A stretch of 48,925 bases of DNA from Thermoproteota archaeon (GCA_013154235.1 JAADCV010000082.1:1-48925), one strand, 5' to 3'; counted from the first letter of the stretch, positions 29,216-40,002 are shown. Numbers and translations: made by a program. Notes: generated by a model not told the origin, from the letters alone.

Positions 29216-29885
29216 GGTAGCCATAGTCAAGTTCCCGGGGACGAACTGCGACGAGGATGTTCTCTACGCAGCTAGGAGCGTAGGGCTAGACGCTAGGATC
29301 GTGTGGCACCGAGACTTCGACCCTAGGGGCTGGGACGCGGTGATAATCCCCGGGGGGTTCAGCTACGGGGACTGGCTAAGGGCTGGAGCCATAGCTGCTA
29401 GAACCGAGGCTGTCGAGAGGATCGCTGACTGCATCGATAGGGGGATACCCGTTCTAGGCATATGCAACGGGTTCCAGATACTCGTTGAGGCAGGGCTCCT
29501 ACCCGGGGCCCTCCTACCGAACGAGAGCGGTAGGTTCGTCTGCAGATGGGTTAAGCTCGTAGCTAGAGACCCTAGGGGCCCATGGCTAAAGCTCGTTGAG
29601 GACGGGCAGGTTCTGACCATGCCTGTAGCGCACGCTGAGGGTAGGTACGTAGCTGCCGACCCCAGAGGGATCGAGGGGGCTCCTAGGATACACTACCTAG
29701 ATGGCTGGAACCCCAACGGGAGCGAGATGAACATCGCTGGCGTTGGCTCTAGAAACGGCGAGGTTCTTGGGCTGATGCCCCACCCAGAGAGGGCTGTGGA
29801 CAGGGTTCTGTGCCCAAGGGGGTTCGAGCCTAGCGGGAGGATCATCTTCGAGAGCCTAGCGTCCTCACTTCGCGAGGGGTGGTGA
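29208..29885 (+). CDS. purQ: FGAM synthetase glutaminase subunit PurQ, apparent AUA start
   Basis: (ATA)ARVAIVKFPGTNCDEDVLYAARS...IIPGGFSYGDWLRAG...VLGICNGFQILVEAG; in-frame stop TGA at 29199, no ATG/GTG/TTG before GTG 29301. Confidence 0.88.
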   Translation: MARVAIVKFPGTNCDEDVLYAARSVGLDARIVWHRDFDPRGWDAVIIPGGFSYGDWLRAGAIAARTEAVERIADCIDRGIPVLGICNGFQILVEAGLLPGALLPNESGRFVCRWVKLVARDPRGPWLKLVEDGQVLTMPVAHAEGRYVAADPRGIEGAPRIHYLDGWNPNGSEMNIAGVGSRNGEVLGLMPHPERAVDRVLCPRGFEPSGRIIFESLASSLREGW

Positions 29886-29889
29886 GGAG

Positions 29890-32091
29890 GTGCCGCTGAG
29901 CAGGGAGGACATCGAGGAGATCAGGAGGATTCTGGGTAGGGAGCCGACTAGGGAGGAGCTAGCGATGTTCGAGGCGCAGTGGAGCGAGCACTGCTCGTAT
30001 AGGAGTAGCAGAAGGCTGCTGAAGCTCCTACCCGAGGAGGGGTCTAGGACTAGGGTTCTCGTCGGTAGGGGTAGGGATGCTCCAGCCATCGAGCTGTTTC
30101 CCGGGGTAGCCATAGTCTTCAAGATCGAGAGCCACAACCACCCATCAGCTGTAGACCCCTACAACGGGGCTGCTACGGGCATAGGTGGGATAGTTAGGGA
30201 TGTTCTCACGCTAGGAGCTAAACCCATTGCCCTCCTAGACATGCTCTACCTAGGCGACCCGAGGAACCCCCACGCAAACTGGATAGCGAGAGGCGTCGTG
30301 AAGGGGATCAGCGACTACGGTAATAGGATAGGTGTTCCCACAGTAGCTGGAGACACGTGGTTCGACCCAGCCTTCAACAAGCAGCCGCTGGTCAACGTCG
30401 CGTGCGTAGGCATAGTGGATACGAAGACCCTCGCCTCGGTTCTCCGAGGGCCTAGGGAAGGGGATCTCGTGCTCATAGCTGGAAACCCAACGGGTAGGGA
30501 CGGGCTTCTAGGAAGCAGCTTCGCCTCGAAGCCCCTCGAGGATAGCGATAGCGACATCGCTGCTGTGCAGGTTGGGGACCCGCTAATGGAGAAGCTCCTC
30601 ATAGACGCAGTCACGGAGATCGCTAGGAGGGGGCTAGCGAAGCTCATCAAGGACCTTGGGGGCGGCGGGCTAACGACAGCGATATCGGAGGTGGCTGCTG
30701 ACCACAACCTAGGTGTTGAGCTCCACCTAGACGCTCTGCACACGAGGCAGGAGCTAACTCCCCTAGAGATCCTCGTTTCGGAGAGCCAGGAGAGGATGCT
30801 TCTTGTAGTCGACGAGAGCTCGCTTCCAGAGGTCGAGAAGATCCTTAGGAGGTACGAGGTTCCCTACAGCATCATCGGGCGCTTCGATGGGAGCGGGAGG
30901 ATAAGGGCGTTCTTTAAGGGTAGGCTGGTTGCTGATGTTCCAGCTAGGGAGCTAGCTAAGCCTAGAACCCTCTATAGGGAGGCTAGGCCACCTATAGAGG
31001 CTCTCAAGGGAATAGCTCCCCCGCCACCCGTTAGGGAGCCAGAGGATCTCGCTAAGGCTGCTCTAAAGGTTCTTAGCTCCCCCAACATCGCCTCGAAGAG
31101 GTGGATCTACGAGCAGTACGACCACGAGGTTGGGATCAGAACTGTTCTCAAGCCGGGGTACGGAGACGCTGCTGTCCTAAGGCTCCTAGACGGCTCTGGC
31201 AGAGGGCTAGCCGTTAAGGGCGATGCTAACCCGAGGTACACGTCCCTCAACCCCTTCAGCGGAGCTGCTAACTCTGTAGCTGAGTGCTTTAGGAACCTCG
31301 TGGCTACCGGGGCTCAGCCCCTAGCCATAGTGGACGAGATAAACGCTGGCAACCCCGAGAAGCCGCACCACTACTGGTTCTTCGACCAGATGGTTAAGGG
31401 GGTTGCGTGGATGGCTAGCGAGCTCGACCTCCCCGTGGTGGGGGGCAAGGTCAGCTTCTACAACGAGGATGCTAGCGGCAGGCAGGTGAAGCCAACAGCG
31501 ACCATAGTGGGCGTTGGGAGGATCGATAACGTTGAGAGAGCCCTACCAGCGTGCTTCTCCCAGCCCCGCAACCTCATAGCTATCGTTGGAGTGACCTACC
31601 CGGAGCTCGGCGGCTCGGAGTACCTCTACGCTGTCCACGGTATCGAGGCTGGCGAGGTTCCTAGGCCTAGGCCAGCCTCAGAGCTTAGGGCAGCATCCCT
31701 AGTGCTGGACCTAGCCTCTCGGGGAGCGATAGCCTCCGCCCACGATATTGGTAGCGGCGGGCTAGCAACAGCAATCCTCGAGGCCTGCGTTTGCAGCGGT
31801 CTAGGAGCCTCTGTAGACCTAGACATGGTTCCGAGCCGAGGCATCGAGAGGCTTGACCAGCTCCTCTTCTCCGAGACCCAGGCTAGGTACATCATCGAGG
31901 TTCCGAGAGAGGCTCTGCCAACCCTCGAGAGGCTAGCTAGGGAGCGCGGCGCTAGGGTGGCTGTGATTGGAGAGGTGAGGGACAGCGGCGAGGTGGAGCT
32001 GCGCTCGGGCGGAAAGAGGATCGCCTCGATAGGGCTCGAGGAGGCTAGGGAGGCCTACGAGTCGTCTCTCCCTAGAGCCCTCGAGTGGTGA
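29890..32091 (+). CDS. purL: FGAM synthetase large subunit
   Basis: FEAQWSEHCSYRSSRRLL, KIESHNHPSAVDPYNGAATGIGGIVRD, GGGLTTAISE. Confidence 0.96.
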   Translation: MPLSREDIEEIRRILGREPTREELAMFEAQWSEHCSYRSSRRLLKLLPEEGSRTRVLVGRGRDAPAIELFPGVAIVFKIESHNHPSAVDPYNGAATGIGGIVRDVLTLGAKPIALLDMLYLGDPRNPHANWIARGVVKGISDYGNRIGVPTVAGDTWFDPAFNKQPLVNVACVGIVDTKTLASVLRGPREGDLVLIAGNPTGRDGLLGSSFASKPLEDSDSDIAAVQVGDPLMEKLLIDAVTEIARRGLAKLIKDLGGGGLTTAISEVAADHNLGVELHLDALHTRQELTPLEILVSESQERMLLVVDESSLPEVEKILRRYEVPYSIIGRFDGSGRIRAFFKGRLVADVPARELAKPRTLYREARPPIEALKGIAPPPPVREPEDLAKAALKVLSSPNIASKRWIYEQYDHEVGIRTVLKPGYGDAAVLRLLDGSGRGLAVKGDANPRYTSLNPFSGAANSVAECFRNLVATGAQPLAIVDEINAGNPEKPHHYWFFDQMVKGVAWMASELDLPVVGGKVSFYNEDASGRQVKPTATIVGVGRIDNVERALPACFSQPRNLIAIVGVTYPELGGSEYLYAVHGIEAGEVPRPRPASELRAASLVLDLASRGAIASAHDIGSGGLATAILEACVCSGLGASVDLDMVPSRGIERLDQLLFSETQARYIIEVPREALPTLERLARERGARVAVIGEVRDSGEVELRSGGKRIASIGLEEAREAYESSLPRALEW

Positions 32092-32098
32092 TAGCGGG

Positions 32099-33484
32099 TT
32101 GTGCGGGATAGCAGCTGCCTACCCCGTTGACAGCAGGGGGGTTGTGGAGTCCCTAGCATCCATACTACTAGAGCTCCAGCATAGGGGGCAGGAGGCTGCC
32201 GGGATAGCTGTGGTAACTAGGGATGGAAGGCTCAAGCTCCTAAGGGGCCCAGGAACCATCTTCGAGGCGATGCCCATCGAGAGGCTCCGCGAGCTAGCTT
32301 CTGAGGAGCCTGTGTGCGGCATCGGACACGTGAGGTACTCGACGAGCGGTGGATACATGGAGTACGGCGCTCAGCCCATCGTCGCTGGGAAGAGGCCTAG
32401 GATAGCCCTAGCGTTCAACGGAAACATAGTTAACTACGCCGAGATAGCGAGGATAGCTGGCCTAACCCACGTCCCTAGCGATGCCTACGCCCTAGCTGGG
32501 CTCGTGAGCTACCTAGCTACTGAGCACGGTGGGGACGTTATAGAGGCGCTGAGGGAGCTACCTAGCTACGTTGTCGGTAGCTACAGCCTAGCCATACTAA
32601 CTGACGAGCCTAGGATCGTGGTCGCTAGGGACCCCATAGGCTTCAGACCCCTATCGATATCGCTAGGCCCCGGGCTCTACGCAGCCTCCGAGAACCCAGC
32701 TCTCGAGGCTATAGGGCTAGAGCGGTGGAGAGAGGTCGAGCCCGGGGAGATAGTCTCCTTCGACGGCTCTTCGCTAGAGGTTACTAGGGCTAGGGGCGGC
32801 TCGGGAAGGGTAGCTCCCTGCATCTTCGAGTACGTCTACTTCTCGAGGCCGGACTCCGTGTTCAACGGCGTCGAGGTGTACAGCGCTAGGCTGAGGATGG
32901 GTATGGAGCTAGGCCGCAACGCTCCCGCCGAGGCAGACATAGTTATCCCGGTTCCAGACAGCGGTAGACCAGCAGCCATAGGCTTCAGCAGGGTTACTGG
33001 GATACCCATCGGGGAGGGCTTCGCTATAAACAAGTACCTTGGAAGGGGCTTCATATCGCCCCCATCGATTAGGGGAGCTGTAACGAGGCTGAAGTACGGC
33101 GTTATAAGGAGCGAGGTGAGGGGGAGGAGGGTTGTTCTCGTCGACGACTCGATAGTTAGGGGAACTACGATAAGGGCTCTCGCCTCTAGGATCTACCGAG
33201 CTGGAGCTAGGGAGGTTCACGTTAGGGTTGCCTCACCTCCCTTCCGCTACCCGTGCTTCATGGGTATAGACGTTCCGGTTAGGAGGGAGCTAGCTGCGTG
33301 GAGGAAGAGCCTAGGGGAGCTAGCGAAGGATCTCGGAGTGGATAGCGTTGCCTACAACACGCTCGAGAGCGTGGTTAAGGCAGTTGGGCTCCCGAGCGTG
33401 TGCCACGCCTGCTTTTCTGGGCTCTACCCCCTTCCCGGGATAGACCTTGAGGAGGTTGAGAGGGTTCTCGGGGTGAGGAGATGA
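32099..33484 (+). CDS. purF: Amidophosphoribosyltransferase
   Basis: MCGIAAAYPV (N-terminal Cys), GHVRYSTSGG, FNGNIVNY, VVLVDDSIVRGTT PRPP motif. Confidence 0.95.
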   Translation: MCGIAAAYPVDSRGVVESLASILLELQHRGQEAAGIAVVTRDGRLKLLRGPGTIFEAMPIERLRELASEEPVCGIGHVRYSTSGGYMEYGAQPIVAGKRPRIALAFNGNIVNYAEIARIAGLTHVPSDAYALAGLVSYLATEHGGDVIEALRELPSYVVGSYSLAILTDEPRIVVARDPIGFRPLSISLGPGLYAASENPALEAIGLERWREVEPGEIVSFDGSSLEVTRARGGSGRVAPCIFEYVYFSRPDSVFNGVEVYSARLRMGMELGRNAPAEADIVIPVPDSGRPAAIGFSRVTGIPIGEGFAINKYLGRGFISPPSIRGAVTRLKYGVIRSEVRGRRVVLVDDSIVRGTTIRALASRIYRAGAREVHVRVASPPFRYPCFMGIDVPVRRELAAWRKSLGELAKDLGVDSVAYNTLESVVKAVGLPSVCHACFSGLYPLPGIDLEEVERVLGVRR

Positions 33485-34737
33485 GCGGTCTCCTAGCTAT
33501 AGCCTCGTTCAGCGAGGACGCTCCGGTTGGTAGGAGGGCTCTCTACGCGCTGAGGGCTCTCGAGCATAGGGGAGGGTCTAGAGCTGTAGCGTGCTTCGCT
33601 ACCGAGAAGGGGATCGAGTGCTCGTCCGGCGAGAGCGTGAGGGCATTGAGCGTGAGCCCCGGGGCTAGAGCTGTAGTGGCGGCTGTCTACAGCTCTCCGA
33701 GCGACTGCAGCGTCACTAGGATAGAGGCTGGTGGCGAGGAGGCTATAGCCCTCTGCTCAAGACCCTGCCCTGGCGCTAGGAGGGCTATCGAGGAGGCTGT
33801 TAGCGAGGCGCTTAGGGGGAGGAACCCGGTTATAGACACCGAGATACCGTCCTTCGTCGCCCTAACCAGCAGCGGGAGCATAGTTGCTGTTAGGGATAGC
33901 GCTGGCCTAACCCCCCTATCCGTAGGTGGGCTAGGGTTCGACGCTGCCGTGATAGCCTCGGAGACCCCAGCTATCGAGGTCAGCGGAGCTAGCCCAAGGG
34001 ACTGGCTGAGGCCTGGCGAAGGAGTTGTGGTCTCTAGGCATCTAGCTAAGAGGGTGGAGGTTAGGGGTGCTGCTAGGCGGGGCCACGCTCTATGCAGCTT
34101 CGAGCTCCTCTACATCGCTAGGCACGACGCTATCGTCGACGGTGTCCCGGTCTACAGCTTCAGGAAGATGCTTGGGTACGAGCTGGGTAGGGTCGCTAAG
34201 CTAAGCAGCATAGATGTGGTTACCGGTATTCCGGAGACAGCCATACCCTACGCGATAGGCCTATCGCAGGCTATAGGAAAGCCCTTCGAGATAGGGTTCG
34301 TTCCAACAGGTGGTGAGAGGATCCGGGCAGCGCTGCAGGGTGATCCGCTAGCTAGGCTTGTAGCGATACACATGAAGATGAATCCCGTTGCAAAGGCTCT
34401 GGAGGGCAAGAGCGTTGCGCTCGTCGACGACAGCATGGTTACCGGGGCTACGGCGAAGACCGTTTCGCAGATCCTTAGGTACCGCGTCGGCGTTAGGGAG
34501 CTCCACCTATTCATAGCTAGCCCGCCGCTCGTGAGCGACTGCCCCCACGGCGTGCTCAGCTACGATAGGGGGAGCCTCCTAGCGGCGAACATGAGCGCTA
34601 GGGACGCTGCTAGGTACCTAGAGGTGGATAGCCTCCACTGGGTCGATAGATCGTCGCTAGAGCTAGCCGCTAGAGTCTTTGGCGTGCCCCTCTGCGCGAA
34701 GTGCTTCGGCATCGGTGTAGTGGGTGGGTCTAGATGA
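33481..34737 (+). CDS. PurF paralog lacking the catalytic Cys (glutaminase-dead)
   Basis: MSGLLAIASFSEDAP (Ser where PurF has Cys), no HVRYSTSG or FNGNI motifs, PRTase VALVDDSMVTGATAKT retained. Confidence 0.88.
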   Translation: MSGLLAIASFSEDAPVGRRALYALRALEHRGGSRAVACFATEKGIECSSGESVRALSVSPGARAVVAAVYSSPSDCSVTRIEAGGEEAIALCSRPCPGARRAIEEAVSEALRGRNPVIDTEIPSFVALTSSGSIVAVRDSAGLTPLSVGGLGFDAAVIASETPAIEVSGASPRDWLRPGEGVVVSRHLAKRVEVRGAARRGHALCSFELLYIARHDAIVDGVPVYSFRKMLGYELGRVAKLSSIDVVTGIPETAIPYAIGLSQAIGKPFEIGFVPTGGERIRAALQGDPLARLVAIHMKMNPVAKALEGKSVALVDDSMVTGATAKTVSQILRYRVGVRELHLFIASPPLVSDCPHGVLSYDRGSLLAANMSARDAARYLEVDSLHWVDRSSLELAARVFGVPLCAKCFGIGVVGGSR

Positions 34738-36227
34738 AGGTGCTTATCGTTGGCTCTGGAGCTAGGGAGCACGCTCTAGCCCTCATGATGGCTAGGAGCA
34801 GCAGCGAGCCGAGGATCTACGTGGCTTCAGACTACGCTAACCCAGGGCTCAGCAGGGTTGCTGAGGAGAGCGGCGGCAAGCTCATGATCGCTAGGAGCAG
34901 CGATCCCGAGGCTGTCGCTAGGGTAGCTGAGGCAGTGTCGCCAGACCTCGTGGTCATAGGCCCTGAGGAGCCCCAGTTCGCTGGGGTTGCTGACGAGCTT
35001 AGGCGCAGGGGCTTCACCGTGTTCGGGGCTGGGAGGAGGTGCGCTGAGATCGAGAGGAGCAAGGTGTTTGCGAGGGAGCTCATGTGGAGGCACTCGATAC
35101 CGGGGAGGCTGTACTTCGCCGCCTTTAGGAGCGTTGAGGAGGCTCGCGAGTTCTCTAGGTTCGCTGGAGAGGTTGTTATCAAGCCAGCTAGGCAGGCGGG
35201 TGGCAAGGGAGTTAGGGTTCTCAGCGGGTACCGAGCCTACCTGCACGAGGACTACGAGGAGATGGCTAGGAGATCGATCGAGAGCGTTGCTAGCGGCGTG
35301 ATGAAGAGCTACAGCGACACGAAGTACACGGTGCTCGTGGAGCAGCTCGTCGAGGGAGTAGAGTACACAGCCACGCTGATCACCGACGGCAGCTACCACC
35401 TACCCCTACCGCTAGCCCAGGACCATCCCCACGCCTTCGACTTCGACATAGGTCCCGAGACAGGGGGCATGGGAAGCATCTCGGGGCCAGGGTGGCTCCT
35501 CCCGTTCATAGAGAGGGGTGAGTTCGAGAGGAGCGTCGAGATAGTGAGGAGAGCTGTTGAGGCTCTGCAGAGCGAGGTTGGGGAGAGGTACGTGGGGGCC
35601 ATAGCCGGGCAGATGATGCTCACAGGCCTCTGGGGGCCGACCGTGATAGAGTTCTACAGCAGGTTCGGCGATCCGGAGATAGCTAACCTCCTTCCAGTGG
35701 TCGAGAGCGACATGCTGGAGATACTCGATGCTGCTGCTAGCGGTAGGCTAGCATCGAAGAAGCTCGAGATCGACGAGACTCGGGCTGTCGTGGTGAAGGC
35801 TGTTGCTCCAGCGGGGTACCCGCTTAGGAAGAGCTTGGGTAAGGGGCACCCGATAGCTGTTGACGAGGCTAGGGCTAGGGAGCTCGGGTGCGTGGTTCTC
35901 TACGGAAGCGTCGAGATGAGGGGGAGCGAGATGGTTACGAGGGGCTCTAGAGCTATAGAGATCGTGTGCACAGCTAGCTCCCACGAGGAGGCTGCTAGGC
36001 TAGCTAATAGGGTGGCTGCGGAGTGCGTTAGGAGCCTCGACGGCTGGCCACTGTTCTTCAGGAGCGATATAGGGACCTCTAGGCTGCTCTCGAAGAGGGT
36101 TGAGCTAGCTCAGCGCGTTAGGAGAGTGTATAGGTCTAAGGAGGCTGCTGGAACCCTCGGAGAGTTCTACGTGTGGGTACCTGGAAAGGGATTCTTCTCG
36201 AACCCCATACTCGCTCGAGGGAGGTGA
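34734..36227 (+). CDS. purD: Phosphoribosylamine-glycine ligase
   Basis: KVLIVGSGAREHALALMMARS, VVIGPEEPQFAGVADELR, FDFDIGPETGGMGS. Confidence 0.95.
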   Translation: MKVLIVGSGAREHALALMMARSSSEPRIYVASDYANPGLSRVAEESGGKLMIARSSDPEAVARVAEAVSPDLVVIGPEEPQFAGVADELRRRGFTVFGAGRRCAEIERSKVFARELMWRHSIPGRLYFAAFRSVEEAREFSRFAGEVVIKPARQAGGKGVRVLSGYRAYLHEDYEEMARRSIESVASGVMKSYSDTKYTVLVEQLVEGVEYTATLITDGSYHLPLPLAQDHPHAFDFDIGPETGGMGSISGPGWLLPFIERGEFERSVEIVRRAVEALQSEVGERYVGAIAGQMMLTGLWGPTVIEFYSRFGDPEIANLLPVVESDMLEILDAAASGRLASKKLEIDETRAVVVKAVAPAGYPLRKSLGKGHPIAVDEARARELGCVVLYGSVEMRGSEMVTRGSRAIEIVCTASSHEEAARLANRVAAECVRSLDGWPLFFRSDIGTSRLLSKRVELAQRVRRVYRSKEAAGTLGEFYVWVPGKGFFSNPILARGR

Positions 36228-37444
36228 TGCGCGTGGTTAGCTGGACTAGCCCAATGGTTGGGAGCCCCGCTAAGATACTGCTGCTGGGATCCGGCGAGCT
36301 CGGGAAGGAGGTTGCTATCGAGGCGCAGAGGCTAGGCGTTGAGGTGGTTGCGGTAGATAGGTACGACTGGGCTCCAGCGATGCACGTAGCTCACAGGAGG
36401 TACGTTATCGACATGATGAATCCCAGGGCTGTTAGGGCTGTTGTCGAGAGGGAGAGGCCGACAGCGATAGTGCCGGAGATCGAGGCTGTGAGCACCGAGG
36501 CCCTCGAGGAGCTCGAGGCTGAGGGCTACAGGGTTGTGCCTAACGCTAGAGCCGTGAAGATAGCTATGAATAGGATAGAGCTGAGGAGGTTCGCAGCTGA
36601 GCAGCTTGGGCTCCCAACAACTAGGTACGCCTTCGCATCGAGCGCTGAGGAGGCCTACGAGGCTTGCGAGAAGGTTGGGTACCCATGCCTGCTGAAGCCA
36701 GAGATGAGCAGCAGCGGACATGGACACGCGCTGGTGAGAGAGCCCAGTAGGGAGGGGGTTGAGGAGGCTTACCGCTACGCTGTTACCCACGCTAGGGGGA
36801 GGAGCGGCAGGGTAATCGTGGAGGAGTTCGTTAAGCTGAGATCCGAGCTTACGGTGCTAGCCTACAGAGCTGTGGATCAAGATGGCGCTGTGCGAACCGA
36901 GGCCTGCGAACCTGTTGAGCACTGGAGGTACGGAAGGTTCCACTACGTGGAGTCGTGGCAGCCAGCAACACTTCCGCAGGATGTTCTGAGGAGGGCTGAG
37001 GAGATGGGTAAGAGGGTTGCTGAGGCCCTAGGGGGCTTGGGGATCTTCGGCGTCGAGATCCTCTACACCGAGGATGGTAGGGTGCTCTTCAGCGAGGTTG
37101 CTCCTAGACCCCACGACACGGGGCTCGTGACCATAGCTAGCCAGGAGATCAGCGAGTTCGCTATACACGTTAGGGCAGCGCTAGAGCTCCCCGTGCCCAA
37201 GCCAAGGATAGTGTCTCCAGCAGCTAGCTACGCTATCTACGCTGAGGAGGATGGTGTCTGGGCTCCTAGGATCGAGGGCTTGGAGAGAGCGCTATCCATA
37301 CCCGGGGTCACGGTGCTCGTCTTCGGAAAGCCGTTCACCTACCGCGGCAGGAGGATGGCTGTGGTGATAGCTAGGGGGATGAGCGTGGACGATGCTAGGA
37401 GGAGGGCTAGGGAGGCAGCTGAGCGAATCTCGATTGTTGGGTGA
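36227..37444 (+). CDS. purT: Formate-dependent GAR transformylase
   Basis: [61 protein letters not shown] at 36227 overlaps purD stop (TGATG). Confidence 0.94.
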   Translation: MRVVSWTSPMVGSPAKILLLGSGELGKEVAIEAQRLGVEVVAVDRYDWAPAMHVAHRRYVIDMMNPRAVRAVVERERPTAIVPEIEAVSTEALEELEAEGYRVVPNARAVKIAMNRIELRRFAAEQLGLPTTRYAFASSAEEAYEACEKVGYPCLLKPEMSSSGHGHALVREPSREGVEEAYRYAVTHARGRSGRVIVEEFVKLRSELTVLAYRAVDQDGAVRTEACEPVEHWRYGRFHYVESWQPATLPQDVLRRAEEMGKRVAEALGGLGIFGVEILYTEDGRVLFSEVAPRPHDTGLVTIASQEISEFAIHVRAALELPVPKPRIVSPAASYAIYAEEDGVWAPRIEGLERALSIPGVTVLVFGKPFTYRGRRMAVVIARGMSVDDARRRAREAAERISIVG

Positions 37445-37449
37445 TCCCC

Positions 37450-37857
37450 ATGGCGTGCAGGGGTAAGGTGGCTATAGTCGTGGGTAGCCAAAGGGATCTC
37501 GAGTTTGCTGAGAGAGCAGCTAAGATACTCGTGGAGCACGGGGTGGACGTCGATATACAGGTGCTTAGCGCTCATAGGAACCCTAGGGAGCTCGAGAAGT
37601 ACATTGCTGAGAGCGACGCCGACGTGTTCATAGCTATGGCTGGGCTAGCAGCCCACCTACCGGGGTTCATAGCCTCTAGAACCAAGAAGCCCGTCATCGG
37701 CGTCCCCCTAAACGTTGCCCTAGGGGGCCTAGACGCGCTGCTGAGCATAGTCCAGATGCCTAGGGGAGTCCCCGTAGCAACCGTAGGCATAAACAACGCT
37801 GAGAACGCAGCTCACCTAGCCCTAAGGATCCTATCGCTGTGCAGGGAAGAGCGTTGA
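37450..37857 (+). CDS. purE: N5-CAIR mutase PurE
   Basis: [50 protein letters not shown]. Confidence 0.95.
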   Translation: MACRGKVAIVVGSQRDLEFAERAAKILVEHGVDVDIQVLSAHRNPRELEKYIAESDADVFIAMAGLAAHLPGFIASRTKKPVIGVPLNVALGGLDALLSIVQMPRGVPVATVGINNAENAAHLALRILSLCREER

Positions 37858-38873
37858 GCAGCTGGACCTATGCCAAGGCTGGGCTAGACCTCTCGAAGCA
37901 CTGGGAGATGCATAGGTACGCTAGGCAGCTAGCTGAGGAGATAGCTAGGGAGCTAGGGATCGAGGTTAGGGAGAGCGGTGGCTATGCCACAAGCATAAGG
38001 GTTGGGGACCTAGAGCTGTGCCTACACATAGACGGTGTCGGGACCAAGACTCTCGTCCTCGAGAAGCTGGGGAAGCTGGAGGTAGCTGGGTGGGACTGCG
38101 TAGCTATGAACGTCAACGACGTTGCGTGCGGAGGCTTTAGGCCAGTAGCTCTCGTAGACTACGTTGCTCTGCCTAGCGACGATGTCGAGACCTTCTCCAA
38201 GGTGATGCACGGCGTCGCAGCTGCAGCTAGGGAGAGCAGGGTCGTTATTCTAGGTGGTGAGACAGCTGTGCTTCGAGACCTAGCTAGCGGTGTTGATGCT
38301 GCGTGCGCAGTGCTAGGCACGAAGATCCGCAAAGACTTCGAGAACCGCGCTAGGGATGGAGACCTTGTTATAGGTGTCGAGAGCTGGGGGCTACACGCGA
38401 ATGGATACACCCTAGTTAGGAGAGTTCTCGAGAGCCGCGGAATAGGGTATAGAAGCGTTGTTGAAGGCGTTGACCTAGGGGAGGAGCTGTGCAAGCCAAC
38501 AGCTATCTACTCGAACCTCCTCGTCGACGCGATTAGGAGGGGGCTACTAACCTCAGCTGCCCACATAACCGGGGGCGCCTTCACCAAGGTTAGGAGGGTT
38601 CTTGGAAGCGAGCTAGATGCTAAGCTAAGCATGCCTGAGCCCCCACCTATCTTCAAGGTGGTTCAGGAGCTTGGGAGAATCCCGACGAGCGAGATGTACA
38701 GGGTTTTCAACATGGGTGTAGGGCTCGTTCTAACAGCTCCCCCCGCTAGCGTTGAGGAGCTGGGTAAGCTCATCGAGAGCTACGGCTTCAGGTGGTGGGT
38801 TCTAGGAAGGGTTTTTCGAGGCTCTGGACGCGTCCTGTTAAAGACTTTCGATGGTGAGAGGATTGAGTTCTAG
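37854..38873 (+). CDS. purM: AIR synthetase
   Basis: [44 protein letters not shown] start overlaps purE stop (TTGA). Confidence 0.95.
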   Translation: MSSWTYAKAGLDLSKHWEMHRYARQLAEEIARELGIEVRESGGYATSIRVGDLELCLHIDGVGTKTLVLEKLGKLEVAGWDCVAMNVNDVACGGFRPVALVDYVALPSDDVETFSKVMHGVAAAARESRVVILGGETAVLRDLASGVDAACAVLGTKIRKDFENRARDGDLVIGVESWGLHANGYTLVRRVLESRGIGYRSVVEGVDLGEELCKPTAIYSNLLVDAIRRGLLTSAAHITGGAFTKVRRVLGSELDAKLSMPEPPPIFKVVQELGRIPTSEMYRVFNMGVGLVLTAPPASVEELGKLIESYGFRWWVLGRVFRGSGRVLLKTFDGERIEF

Positions 38874-39981
38874 GCCCATAGACGTAGAGTCCATTCTAAG
38901 GGGATACGATCTATCGCCTAGGAGCGTGACCGTAGCTGCTATAGCTAGCCACTCAGCTCTAGACGTGTTCGACGGAGCTAAGGACGAGGGTCTTAGGACG
39001 CTAGCTATCTGCAGAAGGGATAGGGTTAGGGCCTACAGGGAGTTCTCGAGGGTTGTCGACGAGCTGATGGTTCTCGATAGCTACGCTGACATCGTTAGGG
39101 AGGAGAACGCTGAGAAGCTGAGGAGGATGAACGCTATACTTGTCCCCAACAGGAGCTTCTCGGTCTACGTTGGGTACGACGCTATAGAGACTAGGCTGCG
39201 CGTACCGGTGTTCGGCAACAGGTACCTCCTTAGGTACGAGGAGAGGCACGGGGAGAGGAGCTACTATAGGCTGCTGGACGAGGCTGGGATTAGGAGGCCT
39301 AAGACGTTCTCGTCTCCAGACGAGATAGATAGGCCAGTAATGGTGAAGATGCCCCACGCTAGGAAGAGGGTCGAGAGAGGATTCTTCGTCGCTGTCGATA
39401 GGGATGACTTCTGGAGGAAGTTCAGGAAGCTTGTTAGCGACGGCGTTGTTAGGGAGGAGGATCTGCCTAGAGCATCCATCGAGGAGCTGGTGCTAGGGGC
39501 TCACTTCAACGTCAACTACTTCCGCAGCATTGCTAGGGATAGAATAGAGCTCCTCAGCATCGATAGGAGGATCCAGACAAACCTAGACGGCGTGCTCAAG
39601 CTCCCAGCCCCGATCCAGCAGGAGGTTCTGGAGGTCTTCGACGTCGAGATGATCGAGATAGGGCACGAGGCTGCGACCATTAGGGAGAGCATGCTCCACA
39701 AGCTCTTCGACGTCGGCGAGGCGTTCGTTAGAGCTAGCGAAAGGATAGAGCCCCCTGGGGTCATAGGGCCATTCACACTGCAGCTCATGGTGACCCCGGA
39801 CCTCGATATCGTGGTGTTCGACGTCGCGCTGAGGATAGGGGGTGGGACCAACATATACATGGGTGTAGGGAGCCAGTACAGCAAGCTGTACTTCGGCAAG
39901 CCCATCAGCATGGGTAGGAGGATCGCTATGGAGATCCGGGAGTGCCTAGAGTCGAGCTGCATCGACAGGATCGTTACCTAG
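38863..39981 (+). CDS. purP: PurP paralog (copy 2), FAICAR synthetase-like
   Basis: AAIASHSALDVFDGAKDEGLRTLAI, VMVKMPHARKRVERGFFVA, GAHFNVNYF; TTG start overlapping purM stop proposed. Confidence 0.9.
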   Translation: MSSRPIDVESILRGYDLSPRSVTVAAIASHSALDVFDGAKDEGLRTLAICRRDRVRAYREFSRVVDELMVLDSYADIVREENAEKLRRMNAILVPNRSFSVYVGYDAIETRLRVPVFGNRYLLRYEERHGERSYYRLLDEAGIRRPKTFSSPDEIDRPVMVKMPHARKRVERGFFVAVDRDDFWRKFRKLVSDGVVREEDLPRASIEELVLGAHFNVNYFRSIARDRIELLSIDRRIQTNLDGVLKLPAPIQQEVLEVFDVEMIEIGHEAATIRESMLHKLFDVGEAFVRASERIEPPGVIGPFTLQLMVTPDLDIVVFDVALRIGGGTNIYMGVGSQYSKLYFGKPISMGRRIAMEIRECLESSCIDRIVT

Positions 39982-40002
39982 GCCTAGAGGTGCTCTAACG
40001 CT

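Noticed and set aside
30315-30743. 142-aa minus-strand ORF inside purL
   Set aside because: Antisense shadow of conserved purL sequence.
34827-35399. 190-aa and 124-aa minus-strand ORFs inside purD
   Set aside because: Antisense to a well-conserved gene; long antisense frames are expected from GC-rich codon bias.
36332-36790. 152-aa minus-strand ORF inside purT
   Set aside because: Antisense shadow of purT, no motif.
39516-39962. 148-aa minus-strand ORF inside second purP
   Set aside because: Antisense shadow, no motif.
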